Below, piece after piece: positions 1 through 5,644 of a stretch of DNA of 7,323 nucleotides (position 1 is its first letter; each line of letters starts with the position of its first letter). Under the pieces are notes generated by a model, which had not been told where the DNA came from, ran no database searches, and saw only the letters and a program-made list of their open reading frames with translations. This stretch comes from an uncultured Planctomycetaceae bacterium (GTDB lineage: Bacteria > Planctomycetota > Planctomycetia > Pirellulales > UBA1268), in contig CALCGM010000306.1 in assembly GCA_937900985.1 (NCBI GenBank), positions 1-7,323 on the forward strand. Direction: 5' to 3'. Made by a program: the position numbers and the translations under genes.

Positions 1-1
1 G

Positions 2-49
2 GTCGTGGCCGTCACCTCGCAGCTGATCAGCCGTCTTGCCGCCGCCTGA
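2..49 (+). CDS. Possible 3' end of an upstream gene (partial)
   Basis: One frame is open from the window edge to a TGA at 47-49 and reads VVAVTSQLISRLAAA, a plausible amphipathic C-terminus. Another frame is also open here, so the choice rests only on the natural-looking peptide and on the stop falling just before the promoter-like region of the next gene. Fifteen residues are too few to name a family. It could equally be non-coding. Confidence 0.3.
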   Translation, partial: VVAVTSQLISRLAAA

Positions 50-105
50 TGCAGCTCCGCCACAGCGAGTCTCCGTGGCGACAGCGGTTCGGTTTCGGGC
101 TTGCC

Positions 106-124
106 TATACTCTGCTGGCAGAGT
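106..124 (+). promoter_or_regulatory. Candidate promoter -10 with overlapping palindrome, upstream of the membrane protein-ligA unit
   Basis: TATACT at 106-111 matches the sigma-70 -10 consensus at five of six bases and lies 27 bases before a good ribosome binding site. No convincing -35 hexamer is seen at the usual spacing. ACTCTGC (109-115) and GCAGAGT (118-124) form a perfect 7-bp inverted repeat with a 2-base centre that overlaps the -10 and the expected start of transcription. That is where a repressor operator would sit. Promoter and operator roles are both inferred. Confidence 0.4.
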
Positions 125-137
125 GTTTCCTGAAACC

Positions 138-142
138 GGAGG
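138..142 (+). promoter_or_regulatory. Ribosome binding site GGAGG that fixes the GTG start at 150
   Basis: GGAGG ends 7 bases before GTG at 150-152. No comparable site precedes the in-frame ATG-like starts further upstream, which would add arginine- and proline-rich residues before the first hydrophobic helix. This decides the start of the small membrane protein. Confidence 0.7.
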
Positions 143-149
143 TCAAGCG

Positions 150-509
150 GTGCCGCGGAAGCGAACGAATCCTTTCAACGTCGTGCTCGGGATCGTGGGC
201 ATGCTTTTCACGGTCACAGCGATGAGCTACTGCGTGTTTGTGCTTCGCGGCGTGCAGGCCGCTGAGGCCAACGCCGCCAGCCCACCCGCAGCCTTCGAAA
301 AGCTCATGGATGGCTACGGCACTGCGATCCTGGTCGCCCAGCTGGCTGCCCTGGCGGTCGCCACCGTGGGAGCGGTGGCTTTCGACAGCGCCGAGGGCCG
401 CAAGGAAGTGGCTCGTCGTCAGGGAGCAAACGGCACGCCGAGAGATCGCGATGGATCAGCCGCGGTGCCGGCCGGGCCCACCAGTGATCACGGAAAGCCC
501 ACGCTGTGA
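150..509 (+). CDS. Small two-helix membrane protein of unknown function, overlapping ligA
   Basis: I do not recognise this 119-residue protein. From the GTG start it reads VPRKRTNPF, a short basic N-terminus, then a hydrophobic segment at about residues 11-33 (VVLGIVGMLFTVTAMSYCVF). A linker of about 23 residues rich in Ala and Pro follows, then a second hydrophobic segment at about 57-78 (TAILVAQLAALAVATVGAVAF), and a polar, charged tail to residue 119. The basic start suggests the N-terminus is cytoplasmic, which would place both ends inside. There is no enzyme motif. Its TGA stop (507-509) overlaps the GTG start of ligA in a GTGA tetranucleotide, so the two genes are probably co-transcribed and translationally coupled. 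An open frame extends upstream to 36, but the GGAGG at 138-142 favours GTG 150. A link to DNA ligation cannot be read from the sequence. Confidence 0.75.
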   Translation: MPRKRTNPFNVVLGIVGMLFTVTAMSYCVFVLRGVQAAEANAASPPAAFEKLMDGYGTAILVAQLAALAVATVGAVAFDSAEGRKEVARRQGANGTPRDRDGSAAVPAGPTSDHGKPTL

Positions 510-2515
510 CCGCCTCCGCTGCCACCAGGATCGAGCGGCTGCGGGAGCAGATCCGCGAACACGATCGCCGCTACTACATCGAGGCGGCGCCCGTCGTCAG
601 CGACCTCGACTACGACCGGCTGCTTGAGGAGCTGCGGCAGCTTGAAGCGGCGCATCCCGATCTGATCACGCCCGAGAGCCCCACGCAGCGGGTTGGCGAT
701 GCGGCCGTCGATGAGCTGACCTCGGTGCGGCATGTCCGCCCGATGCTCTCGATGGACAACACCTACTCCGAGGGCGACCTGGCCGCCTGGGCGGCCCGCA
801 CGGCCAAGCAGCTGGGGGGCGATGAGCCGATCGAGTGGGTGCTGGAGCTGAAGATCGACGGCGTGGCGGTGTCGCTGGCCTACGAGGATGGCCGGTTTGC
901 CCAAGGGGCAACCCGAGGCAACGGCCAGGTGGGAGACGACATCACCCACACGCTGCGGACCGTGGGAGGCGTGCCGCTACAGCTGTCGCTTCCCTCGCCC
1001 CCTCCGCGGCTTGATGTCCGCGGCGAGGTCTACATGACCAACTCGGATCTCGTGCGGCTCAACGAGAAGCAGGCGGCCGAGGGGCTGCCGGCCTTTGCCA
1101 ACACCCGCAACGTTGCCGCAGGCAGCATCCGCCTCCTCGACCCGAAGCTCGCTGCGGCCCGACCGTTGCGGTTTTTCTGCCACGGGCTCGGCGATGCCGG
1201 CGGCCTGCCGATCCATTCGCAGACCGATCTGTTTGCCTGGGCGGTTTCCGTGGGGCTTCCGGTCGCTCCCTGGTCGCAGGCGTTTCCCTCGATCGAGGCT
1301 TTGATCGAGCATGGCCGCGAACAGATCGAAGCCCTGCACGAGCTCGATTTCGAGGTCGATGGCTTCGTCGTCAAGGTCAACAGTTTCCAGCAGCAGCGGA
1401 GGCTCGGCAGCACGAGCAAGAGCCCCCGCTGGGCGATCGCCTGGAAGTTTGAGAAATACGAGGCGACCACCACGCTTGCACGGATTCGCGTGCAGGTTGG
1501 CCGCGGCGGCACGGTCACGCCCGTGGCCGATCTTGAGCCAGTGCAGCTGGCGGGCACCACCGTCAGCCGAGCAAGCCTCCACAACGCCGACGAGGTCGCC
1601 CGCAAGGATGTTCGCGTGGGTGATGTGCTCGTCGTGGAAAAGGCGGGCAAGGTGATTCCGCATGTCGTGCGAGTGGAGAAGCACCTCCGCACGAAGCGGC
1701 TGGTGAAGTGGTCTCCACCGACGGAGTGCCCGGAATGCCACACGCCGCTGGTGCGGGACCCCGAGGGCGTCTACATCCGCTGCCCCAACGTGCACTGCCC
1801 GGCACGGCAGCGGGAGCGGCTCAAGTTTTTTGCTTCCCGAGGTGCGATGGAGATCGAGGGACTGGGCGAAAAGCTGGTCGAGCAGCTCGTGGCGACCGGG
1901 CTTGTGCGCGACTACACCGACCTCTACCGGCTGACCAGCGATGACCTGCTGCCGCTGGAGCGAATGGGGCGAAAGTCCGCCGACAATCTGGTGAGCCAGA
2001 TTGCCGCCAGCCGCGAGCGTGGCCTGCCGCGGGTGCTCAACGCCCTGGCGATTCCCCACGTCGGCCCCCGCGTCGCCACCATTCTTGCTGAGGAGTTTGG
2101 CTCGATCGCGGCGATCCGCGACGCCAGCCAGGAGACGCTCTCTGCCGTGACCGAGATTGGCCCGGTGATCGCCGAGAGCGTCCGCTCGTGGCTCACGAGC
2201 GACTACGGCCTGCAGGTGGTGGATGGCCTACAGGCAGCCGGTGTGCAGATGGAGATGCCCGCCGGCCACCGAGCCCGCCGCGATGGCCCTTTGGCCGGCA
2301 AGACGCTGGTGGTGACAGGAACGCTCGAGGGCTACACGCGGCAGGAGGCCGAAGAGGCGATCCGCTCGGCCGGCGGCCGGGCCTCGTCGAGCGTGTCGAA
2401 GAAGACCGACTATGTCGTGGCGGGGGCCGAGGCCGGCAGCAAGCGGGCCAAAGCCGAAAAACTGGGTGTGCCGATCCTCGATGAGGCTGGCTTCCGAGAA
2501 CTCCTCGAAGGCTGA
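506..2515 (+). CDS. ligA: NAD-dependent DNA ligase LigA
   Basis: Seals single-strand nicks with 5'-phosphate and 3'-OH ends in replication and repair, using NAD+ to form a ligase-AMP intermediate. At 669 residues it has the normal full length. Domains in order: Ia (about 1-60, with RRYYIEAAPVVSDLDYDRL, the NMN-binding face), adenylation (about 61-315) with the KxDG motif ELKIDG and nucleophile Lys116, OB fold (about 316-400), a four-cysteine zinc finger (Cys408, 411, 426, 431), helix-hairpin-helix repeats (about 440-580) and a C-terminal BRCT domain (about 592-669, LAGKTLVVTGTL). VRGEV at 171-175 and DGFVVKVN at 285-292 are further adenylation motifs. Small departures from what I recall as usual are AWKFEKYEATT where AYKFPAEEATT is common, and GRGG near 332-335 where GRTG is common. 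GTG at 506 is chosen because it overlaps the previous stop and GGAAAG lies at 492-497. No T-rich terminator follows. Confidence 0.98.
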   Translation: MTASAATRIERLREQIREHDRRYYIEAAPVVSDLDYDRLLEELRQLEAAHPDLITPESPTQRVGDAAVDELTSVRHVRPMLSMDNTYSEGDLAAWAARTAKQLGGDEPIEWVLELKIDGVAVSLAYEDGRFAQGATRGNGQVGDDITHTLRTVGGVPLQLSLPSPPPRLDVRGEVYMTNSDLVRLNEKQAAEGLPAFANTRNVAAGSIRLLDPKLAAARPLRFFCHGLGDAGGLPIHSQTDLFAWAVSVGLPVAPWSQAFPSIEALIEHGREQIEALHELDFEVDGFVVKVNSFQQQRRLGSTSKSPRWAIAWKFEKYEATTTLARIRVQVGRGGTVTPVADLEPVQLAGTTVSRASLHNADEVARKDVRVGDVLVVEKAGKVIPHVVRVEKHLRTKRLVKWSPPTECPECHTPLVRDPEGVYIRCPNVHCPARQRERLKFFASRGAMEIEGLGEKLVEQLVATGLVRDYTDLYRLTSDDLLPLERMGRKSADNLVSQIAASRERGLPRVLNALAIPHVGPRVATILAEEFGSIAAIRDASQETLSAVTEIGPVIAESVRSWLTSDYGLQVVDGLQAAGVQMEMPAGHRARRDGPLAGKTLVVTGTLEGYTRQEAEEAIRSAGGRASSSVSKKTDYVVAGAEAGSKRAKAEKLGVPILDEAGFRELLEG

Positions 2516-2519
2516 GGCA

Positions 2520-2555
2520 GCGACGAGACTTTTGCCGCCTGCCGAGCCGGACCAC
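2520..2555. repeat. 36-bp direct repeat, copy 1
   Basis: Identical over 36 bases to 2694-2729 and in the same orientation, 174 bases away. It begins GCGACGAGACTTTTGCC and ends GAGCCGGACCAC, five bases after the ligA stop. After a short mismatch (A here, CT in copy 2) a further 11 identical bases, GCACACGGTCT (2557-2567), extend the similarity to about 48 bases. An exact match this long cannot be chance in a window of this size. Confidence 0.95.
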
Positions 2556-2595
2556 AGCACACGGTCTTCCACCCTCTTCTCGTTATTGACTGCGC

Positions 2596-2674
2596 AAGCG
2601 GGACGGGTCTTCGGGTGCCACAGGCACCTCGGCTTCGCCGAGGCCGCTTTGCGGCCCGAGGCCCCGTCCCGTTT
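2596..2674. repeat. Cloverleaf-forming inverted repeat between the two direct repeats
   Basis: Outer arms 2596-2615 and 2655-2674 pair over 20 positions with one mismatch (T2608/C2662) and two G-T pairs. The enclosed 39 bases are three back-to-back hairpins: TGCC-ACA-GGCA (2616-2626), CCTCGGC-TTC-GCCGAGG (2627-2643) and CCGC-TTT-GCGG (2644-2654). The hairpins abut each other and the outer stem with no spare base, so the whole element closes into a perfect four-way junction. No long T-run follows on either strand, so it is not a standard intrinsic terminator. It lies between the convergent ends of ligA and the HTTM gene. It could be a REP-like or other miniature palindromic mobile element, or a structured transcript end. 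Confidence 0.85.
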
Positions 2675-2680
2675 CCTGCC

Positions 2681-3631
2681 CTATCCTGGCCCTGCGACGA
2701 GACTTTTGCCGCCTGCCGAGCCGGACCACCTGCACACGGTCTCCGGAGCCCAGGCGAGGCCGAGCGTGGCCATTCCGCAGCCCCAGGCAAGGTCGCCGGA
2801 AAGCCAGCCGATCAGCGGCCAGGCCACGATGCCCAGGGCCACCAGGCTGCCGCGGAGACCAGCCACCCACACGCCTGCGGCAAAAGCGATCTCAAAGAGC
2901 GTGATCGCATGGGTCAGCAGATTCGTGAGGTAGTCGGAGGCTGCCATCGCCGCCATCAGGCTCGCGGGGGTGTGCTCGCGGCCGCTGAGAAGCCACCAGG
3001 CGGCCGTGCCATCCCACCAGATGTCGCCCTTGAGCTGCGCGAGAACCGCCGCAATCGTGATGCCCGAAGCGTGCACCCCAAGCAGCGACAGCGCCAGCCG
3101 GTTGCGGACCGACGGGCCAGGCGGCGTGGTGCCGCGAGCCCGCCTGAGCCGAGCATCGAGGGAGAGGTGGTCGCCGCTGCGACCGATCACCAGGCACCAC
3201 AGCAGGATCGCCAGCACGTCGTCGGCCGGGCCAATCAGCATCGGGCCGCGATGGAGAATCGACACCCAGAGCACCGCGGCGAGCGGGGCGGCGATGGGAG
3301 TGCCCAGGCCGACAAGCAGCGAGGCAAACGCGGCGAAGCCAAGCCCGTAGACCGCCCACAACGAGGCGGCCGTCGTGGCCGCGTCAAACAGCGACACGCC
3401 ATAGGCTCTTCGCCACGTGGCCATCACCTCGGGCGAAACAACCCCGTCTGGCCCGAACCACCGCTGCAGATCAGCGGCATAACTCGACCAGAGCACCAGC
3501 CCCAGGACGGCCGTCAGAATCCTGATCACCGCCAGCGGGCGACCGTCGGCGGGAAGAAACCAGAACGCATTCCAGGAGGTGCCGAACTGCTGAGAAAACG
3601 AGACCGGCTCGACGGTGGGTTGGCTGTTCAC
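2681..3631 (-). CDS. HTTM-domain multi-pass membrane protein
   Basis: A 316-residue integral membrane protein that I assign to the HTTM family (horizontally transferred transmembrane domain, related to vitamin K-dependent gamma-carboxylase). Support: an N-terminal helix RPLAVIRILTAVLGLVLWSS (31-50) followed by a WFGPDGVVSP loop (58-67), and the family-like KGDIWWDGTAAWWLLS (201-216). Other hydrophobic segments lie near 88-108, 112-126, 137-150, 180-200, 239-258 and 263-291. The true carboxylase activity is not implied, and the family's substrates in bacteria are mostly unknown. GTG at 3631 is the start because AAGGAGG lies 6 bases upstream (3638-3644), and it overlaps the preceding gene's TGA in a GTGA tetranucleotide. 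Oddity: the last residues after about Arg301 (WSGSAGGKSLVAGPG) come mainly from the 36-bp repeat and are probably not the ancestral C-terminus. Confidence 0.85.
   Translation of the reverse strand: MNSQPTVEPVSFSQQFGTSWNAFWFLPADGRPLAVIRILTAVLGLVLWSSYAADLQRWFGPDGVVSPEVMATWRRAYGVSLFDAATTAASLWAVYGLGFAAFASLLVGLGTPIAAPLAAVLWVSILHRGPMLIGPADDVLAILLWCLVIGRSGDHLSLDARLRRARGTTPPGPSVRNRLALSLLGVHASGITIAAVLAQLKGDIWWDGTAAWWLLSGREHTPASLMAAMAASDYLTNLLTHAITLFEIAFAAGVWVAGLRGSLVALGIVAWPLIGWLSGDLAWGCGMATLGLAWAPETVCRWSGSAGGKSLVAGPG
2694..2729. repeat. 36-bp direct repeat, copy 2, inside the 3' end of the HTTM gene
   Basis: Second exact copy of 2520-2555, followed by GCACACGGTCT at 2732-2742, which matches 2557-2567 in copy 1. 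Read on the minus strand it encodes WSGSAGGKSLVA, residues 302-313 of the HTTM protein. Copy 1 read on the minus strand gives the same peptide in the same frame, because the 174-base spacing is a multiple of three. Confidence 0.95.
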
Positions 3632-4290
3632 GGCGTGCCTCCTTGGTCGCTCGCAGGCGACACCACCGGCGCGACATCCCGCTGCTCTTCAACAGGCAGC
3701 AGCTGCACACTGCCAGCCACCCGCCTCACCCGGGCCACCGTCGCCTGCTCAAGGGCAGGCTCTGCGGCTGCGTCGAACGTCGACCTTTCCGGCATGGCAA
3801 ACCGCAGGCAGCGGACGCGGAGATCCTCGGAGCCAAGCTGGTCAAACAGGCTTTCCGCCATCGCCGTGGGGAGCAGGCCGGCCACCTCTTCAGGAACGAT
3901 CTCCGGCTCGAGCCAGCCTGCCAGCGTCCGCCAGCGATTGGCGGCGATGCCGGACGACCCCGCCGCCGGGAAGCGGATCGCCTGCGCCTCAGCGGTGGCG
4001 TCCCAGGGCTCCACGACGATCACGTGATCCGCATCGTCCAGCTGGCCGTAGGTCAGCCGGTAGTCAAACCCGAGGTCGAGCCAGAGAGGCACCATCCAGG
4101 GGGAAAACAGCCTCGACTTCACCGTGCTGACAAGCAGCGACGCCCCACTCCCGGAGTTGCCGGCGACCGTGAGCGCACAGCCGAGCAGGTAGAGGGCCAG
4201 AAAGAGGCTCACGAAGCCGCGAACGGTCTCGCTCGGCAGTCCCGCCTGCGGCGATTTCGGGTCGCTTTTTCCTGCTGACTGGGCTGACAC
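3628..4290 (-). CDS. One-helix membrane-anchored protein, partner of the HTTM gene
   Basis: I cannot name this protein of about 220 residues. From GTG 4290 it has a polar start (VSAQSAGKSDPKS), one strong hydrophobic segment at about residues 22-42 (VRGFVSLFLALYLLGCALTV), then a soluble region. That region carries LFSPWMVPLWLDLGFDYRLTYG, HVIVVEPW and, later, an acidic and helical part. A single helix near the N-terminus suggests a membrane anchor with the bulk outside the cytoplasm. Its stop overlaps the HTTM start (GTGA), so the two are coupled and probably form one functional unit. The start is uncertain: the frame is open to a TTG at 4386. GTG 4290 is preferred because GGAAG lies 5 bases upstream (4296-4300) and because the extra 32 residues would run across a TTGACA box on the other strand. 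No catalytic motif was recognised. Confidence 0.7.
   Translation of the reverse strand: MSAQSAGKSDPKSPQAGLPSETVRGFVSLFLALYLLGCALTVAGNSGSGASLLVSTVKSRLFSPWMVPLWLDLGFDYRLTYGQLDDADHVIVVEPWDATAEAQAIRFPAAGSSGIAANRWRTLAGWLEPEIVPEEVAGLLPTAMAESLFDQLGSEDLRVRCLRFAMPERSTFDAAAEPALEQATVARVRRVAGSVQLLPVEEQRDVAPVVSPASDQGGTP
3638..3644 (-). promoter_or_regulatory. Strong ribosome binding site AAGGAGG for the HTTM gene
   Basis: On the minus strand AAGGAGG ends 6 bases before GTG 3631-3629, inside the coding sequence of the upstream partner. It is the best Shine-Dalgarno match in the window and fixes the HTTM start. The HTTM gene can therefore be initiated independently as well as by coupling. Confidence 0.75.
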
Positions 4291-4335
4291 AACGACTTCC
4301 GGATGCGAGTAGGACGGCTTCCAGGATGGGCTGCG

Positions 4336-4364
4336 TTGACACACCGCCAGCAGGCCGATAGTTT
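4336..4364 (+). promoter_or_regulatory. Candidate promoter for tRNA-Ala
   Basis: TTGACA at 4336-4341 is a perfect -35 hexamer. Possible -10 elements are GATAGT at 4357-4362 (15-base spacer, four of six matches) or TAGTTT at 4359-4364 (17-base spacer, three of six). Transcription would begin near 4370, giving a leader of about 85 bases before the tRNA. The -10 is poor, so this is tentative. Confidence 0.35.
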
Positions 4365-4397
4365 CCCGGTGAGGCTTCTGCTTCAACGATACTTCCG

Positions 4398-4452
4398 AAA
4401 ACGCGAGGAGGCGCCCGCCTTCCTTGGAAGCTCTGGCTTCTCGCGGTTTTTT
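4398..4452 (+). terminator. Terminator-like hairpin with six T just upstream of tRNA-Ala
   Basis: CGCGAGGAG (4402-4410) pairs with CTTCTCGCG (4437-4445) with one G-T pair. Outside it AAAA (4398-4401) can pair with TTTT (4447-4450) around a bulged G4446, and the T-run reaches 4452. The 26-base interior holds a small hairpin, CTTC-CTTG-GAAG (4419-4430). It looks like an intrinsic terminator with a large loop, yet ends 2 bases before the tRNA. It may be an upstream terminator, an attenuator, or a processing structure in the tRNA leader. Confidence 0.4.
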
Positions 4453-4454
4453 CA

Positions 4455-4527
4455 GGGGGATTAGCTCAGTTGGGAGAGCGTCTGGCTGGCAGCCAGAAGG
4501 TCAGGGGTTCGAGTCCCCTATCCTCCA
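4455..4527 (+). tRNA. tRNA-Ala, anticodon GGC
   Basis: Folds as a complete 73-base tRNA. The acceptor stem GGGGGAT/ATCCTCC includes a G3-T70 pair, the classic alanine identity element. The D arm is GCTC/GAGC with an AGTTGGGA loop. The anticodon stem TCTGG/CCAGA has loop CTGGCAG, giving anticodon GGC, which reads GCC (and GCT by wobble). The variable loop is 5 bases, and the T arm AGGGG/CCCCT has loop TTCGAGT. The discriminator is A4527. CCA is not encoded (CTC follows), so it must be added after transcription. A hairpin without a T-run, GCGGAG/CTCCGC (4541-4546/4558-4563), lies shortly downstream. Confidence 0.97.
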
Positions 4528-4611
4528 CTCGATTTCTCTTGCGGAGTTCACCTGGAGCTCCGCCAGGCTGCGAGCACGCAGGCCAAACCGCGGCTCTGGG
4601 GTGTCGATGCG

Positions 4612-5583
4612 GTGACGCGAGCCGAGCCTCCACAGACTGCCCGCGAGCCCGTTGCATGGCTCAACGGCCGTTTTCTCCCGGCCACGGCGCTGGCCCTTCC
4701 CGTCGGCGATGCGGGTTTTGTGCTCGGGGCGACCGTCACCGAGCAGCTGCGTAGCTTCCGCGGAAAACTCTTCCAGCCGGAGGCCCACGCCCGCAGGCTT
4801 GCGGAGTCGCTCGCAATCACCGGGATCGATCTCGCTGCGGTCTGCGGCCCTGACGGTCACGCCGCCGGCCTGACGGTCCCGCAGCTGTTTGAGGCAGCCG
4901 GCACCGTCGCCTCCCGCAACACAGCGGCCGGCCCCGACGGCGGCGATGTGGGCGTGGTGGTTTTCGTGACCCCAGGCGATCTTGCGGCCCAGCACGAGGG
5001 ACACGGCGGATCGCCTCGCGCTGCGATTCACAGCTTTCCGCTCGCCTTTCGCCTCTGGCACACGGCCTACGAAACGGGGGTGGCCCTGCGGCGAGTGCGG
5101 GTGCGGCAGGTGCCCGACGACTGTTGGCCGGTGCGGCTGAAGTGCCGCAGCCGGATGCACTACTACCTCGCCGACCGTGAGGCCGCAGCCGCCGAGCCTG
5201 GCAGCCGTGCGATTCTCGAGGAATTCGACGGCACGATCTGCGAAACCTCCACAGCCAACGTGATCGCGGTTCACGACGGCGTGCTCAGCCCGCCGCCCCA
5301 TGCCCTGGAAGGCGTGAGTCTGGCGTTTGCTCGCCAGCTGGCCAGCAAGGCTGGCCTGATCTGGCAGCCTCGGCCGCTCGTTGCGGCCGATCTGGCAACA
5401 GCCGACGAAATCCTGCTCTCCAGCACGCCCAGCTGCCTGCTCCCGGCCACCCGAGTTGACGGGCTGCCCGTGGGGACCGGAGCGCCCGGCCCGGTCTACC
5501 GGCGGCTGCTCGCGGCCTGGAGCGAGGCGGTCGGCCTCGACATCGCCTCCCAGGCCGTGCAGATGGCTCTCTCATCGGCGTGA
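4612..5583 (+). CDS. Class IV PLP-dependent aminotransferase (IlvE/PabC/D-Ala aminotransferase fold)
   Basis: A 323-residue fold-type IV pyridoxal-phosphate enzyme. The family moves amino groups between branched-chain or D-amino acids and 2-oxo acids, or cleaves aminodeoxychorismate to p-aminobenzoate. Visible: the N-terminal WLNGRFLPATALALPVGDAGF (16-36), HARRL (59-63) with the arginine expected to hold the cofactor phosphate, Lys177 in RLKCRSRMHYYLAD as the likely Schiff-base lysine, Glu211 in ICETSTANV expected to contact the pyridine nitrogen, LEGVS (232-236), and EILLSSTPSCLLPATRVDG (266-284). The residues around the lysine match neither the IlvE pattern (KAGGNY) nor the PabC pattern (KHLNRL) that I recall, so the substrate stays open. 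GTG 4612 is the only start that keeps the full N-terminal strand. Its ribosome binding site is weak (GGGG at 4598-4601). It follows tRNA-Ala by 84 bases. Confidence 0.88.
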   Translation: MTRAEPPQTAREPVAWLNGRFLPATALALPVGDAGFVLGATVTEQLRSFRGKLFQPEAHARRLAESLAITGIDLAAVCGPDGHAAGLTVPQLFEAAGTVASRNTAAGPDGGDVGVVVFVTPGDLAAQHEGHGGSPRAAIHSFPLAFRLWHTAYETGVALRRVRVRQVPDDCWPVRLKCRSRMHYYLADREAAAAEPGSRAILEEFDGTICETSTANVIAVHDGVLSPPPHALEGVSLAFARQLASKAGLIWQPRPLVAADLATADEILLSSTPSCLLPATRVDGLPVGTGAPGPVYRRLLAAWSEAVGLDIASQAVQMALSSA

Positions 5584-5644
5584 ACCGAGGCCTGCGGAGG
5601 GTGACGTTGCGGAAGGATCGAGCGGCTGGGACGATACCAGTCTC

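Noticed and set aside
977..2059. 360-codon minus-strand open frame opposite ligA
   Set aside because: Antisense shadow of the ligase adenylation and zinc-finger regions, with no ribosome binding site or recognisable motif.
2596..2674. Intrinsic terminator for ligA or the HTTM gene
   Set aside because: The stem is strong but neither strand has a following T-run (GTTTCC on plus, CTTGCGC on minus), and the multi-branched fold is not that of a simple terminator. It may still stop transcription, but this cannot be claimed.
2520..2742. CRISPR array
   Set aside because: Only two copies with a 138-base gap that is itself structured, and no cas genes nearby.
2615..4027. 470-codon plus-strand open frame across the cloverleaf and opposite the HTTM pair
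   Set aside because: The product is rich in Arg, Gly, Pro and His with no hydrophobic core. The minus strand encodes clear membrane helices with good ribosome binding sites.
4541..4567. Hairpin after tRNA-Ala as its terminator
   Set aside because: GCGGAG/CTCCGC competes with CCTGG/CCAGG and there is no T-run. It is too weak to call a terminator.
4850..4885. Near-repeat of CTGACGGTC within the aminotransferase gene
   Set aside because: The match is short, falls in different reading frames and is in ordinary coding sequence, so chance is adequate.
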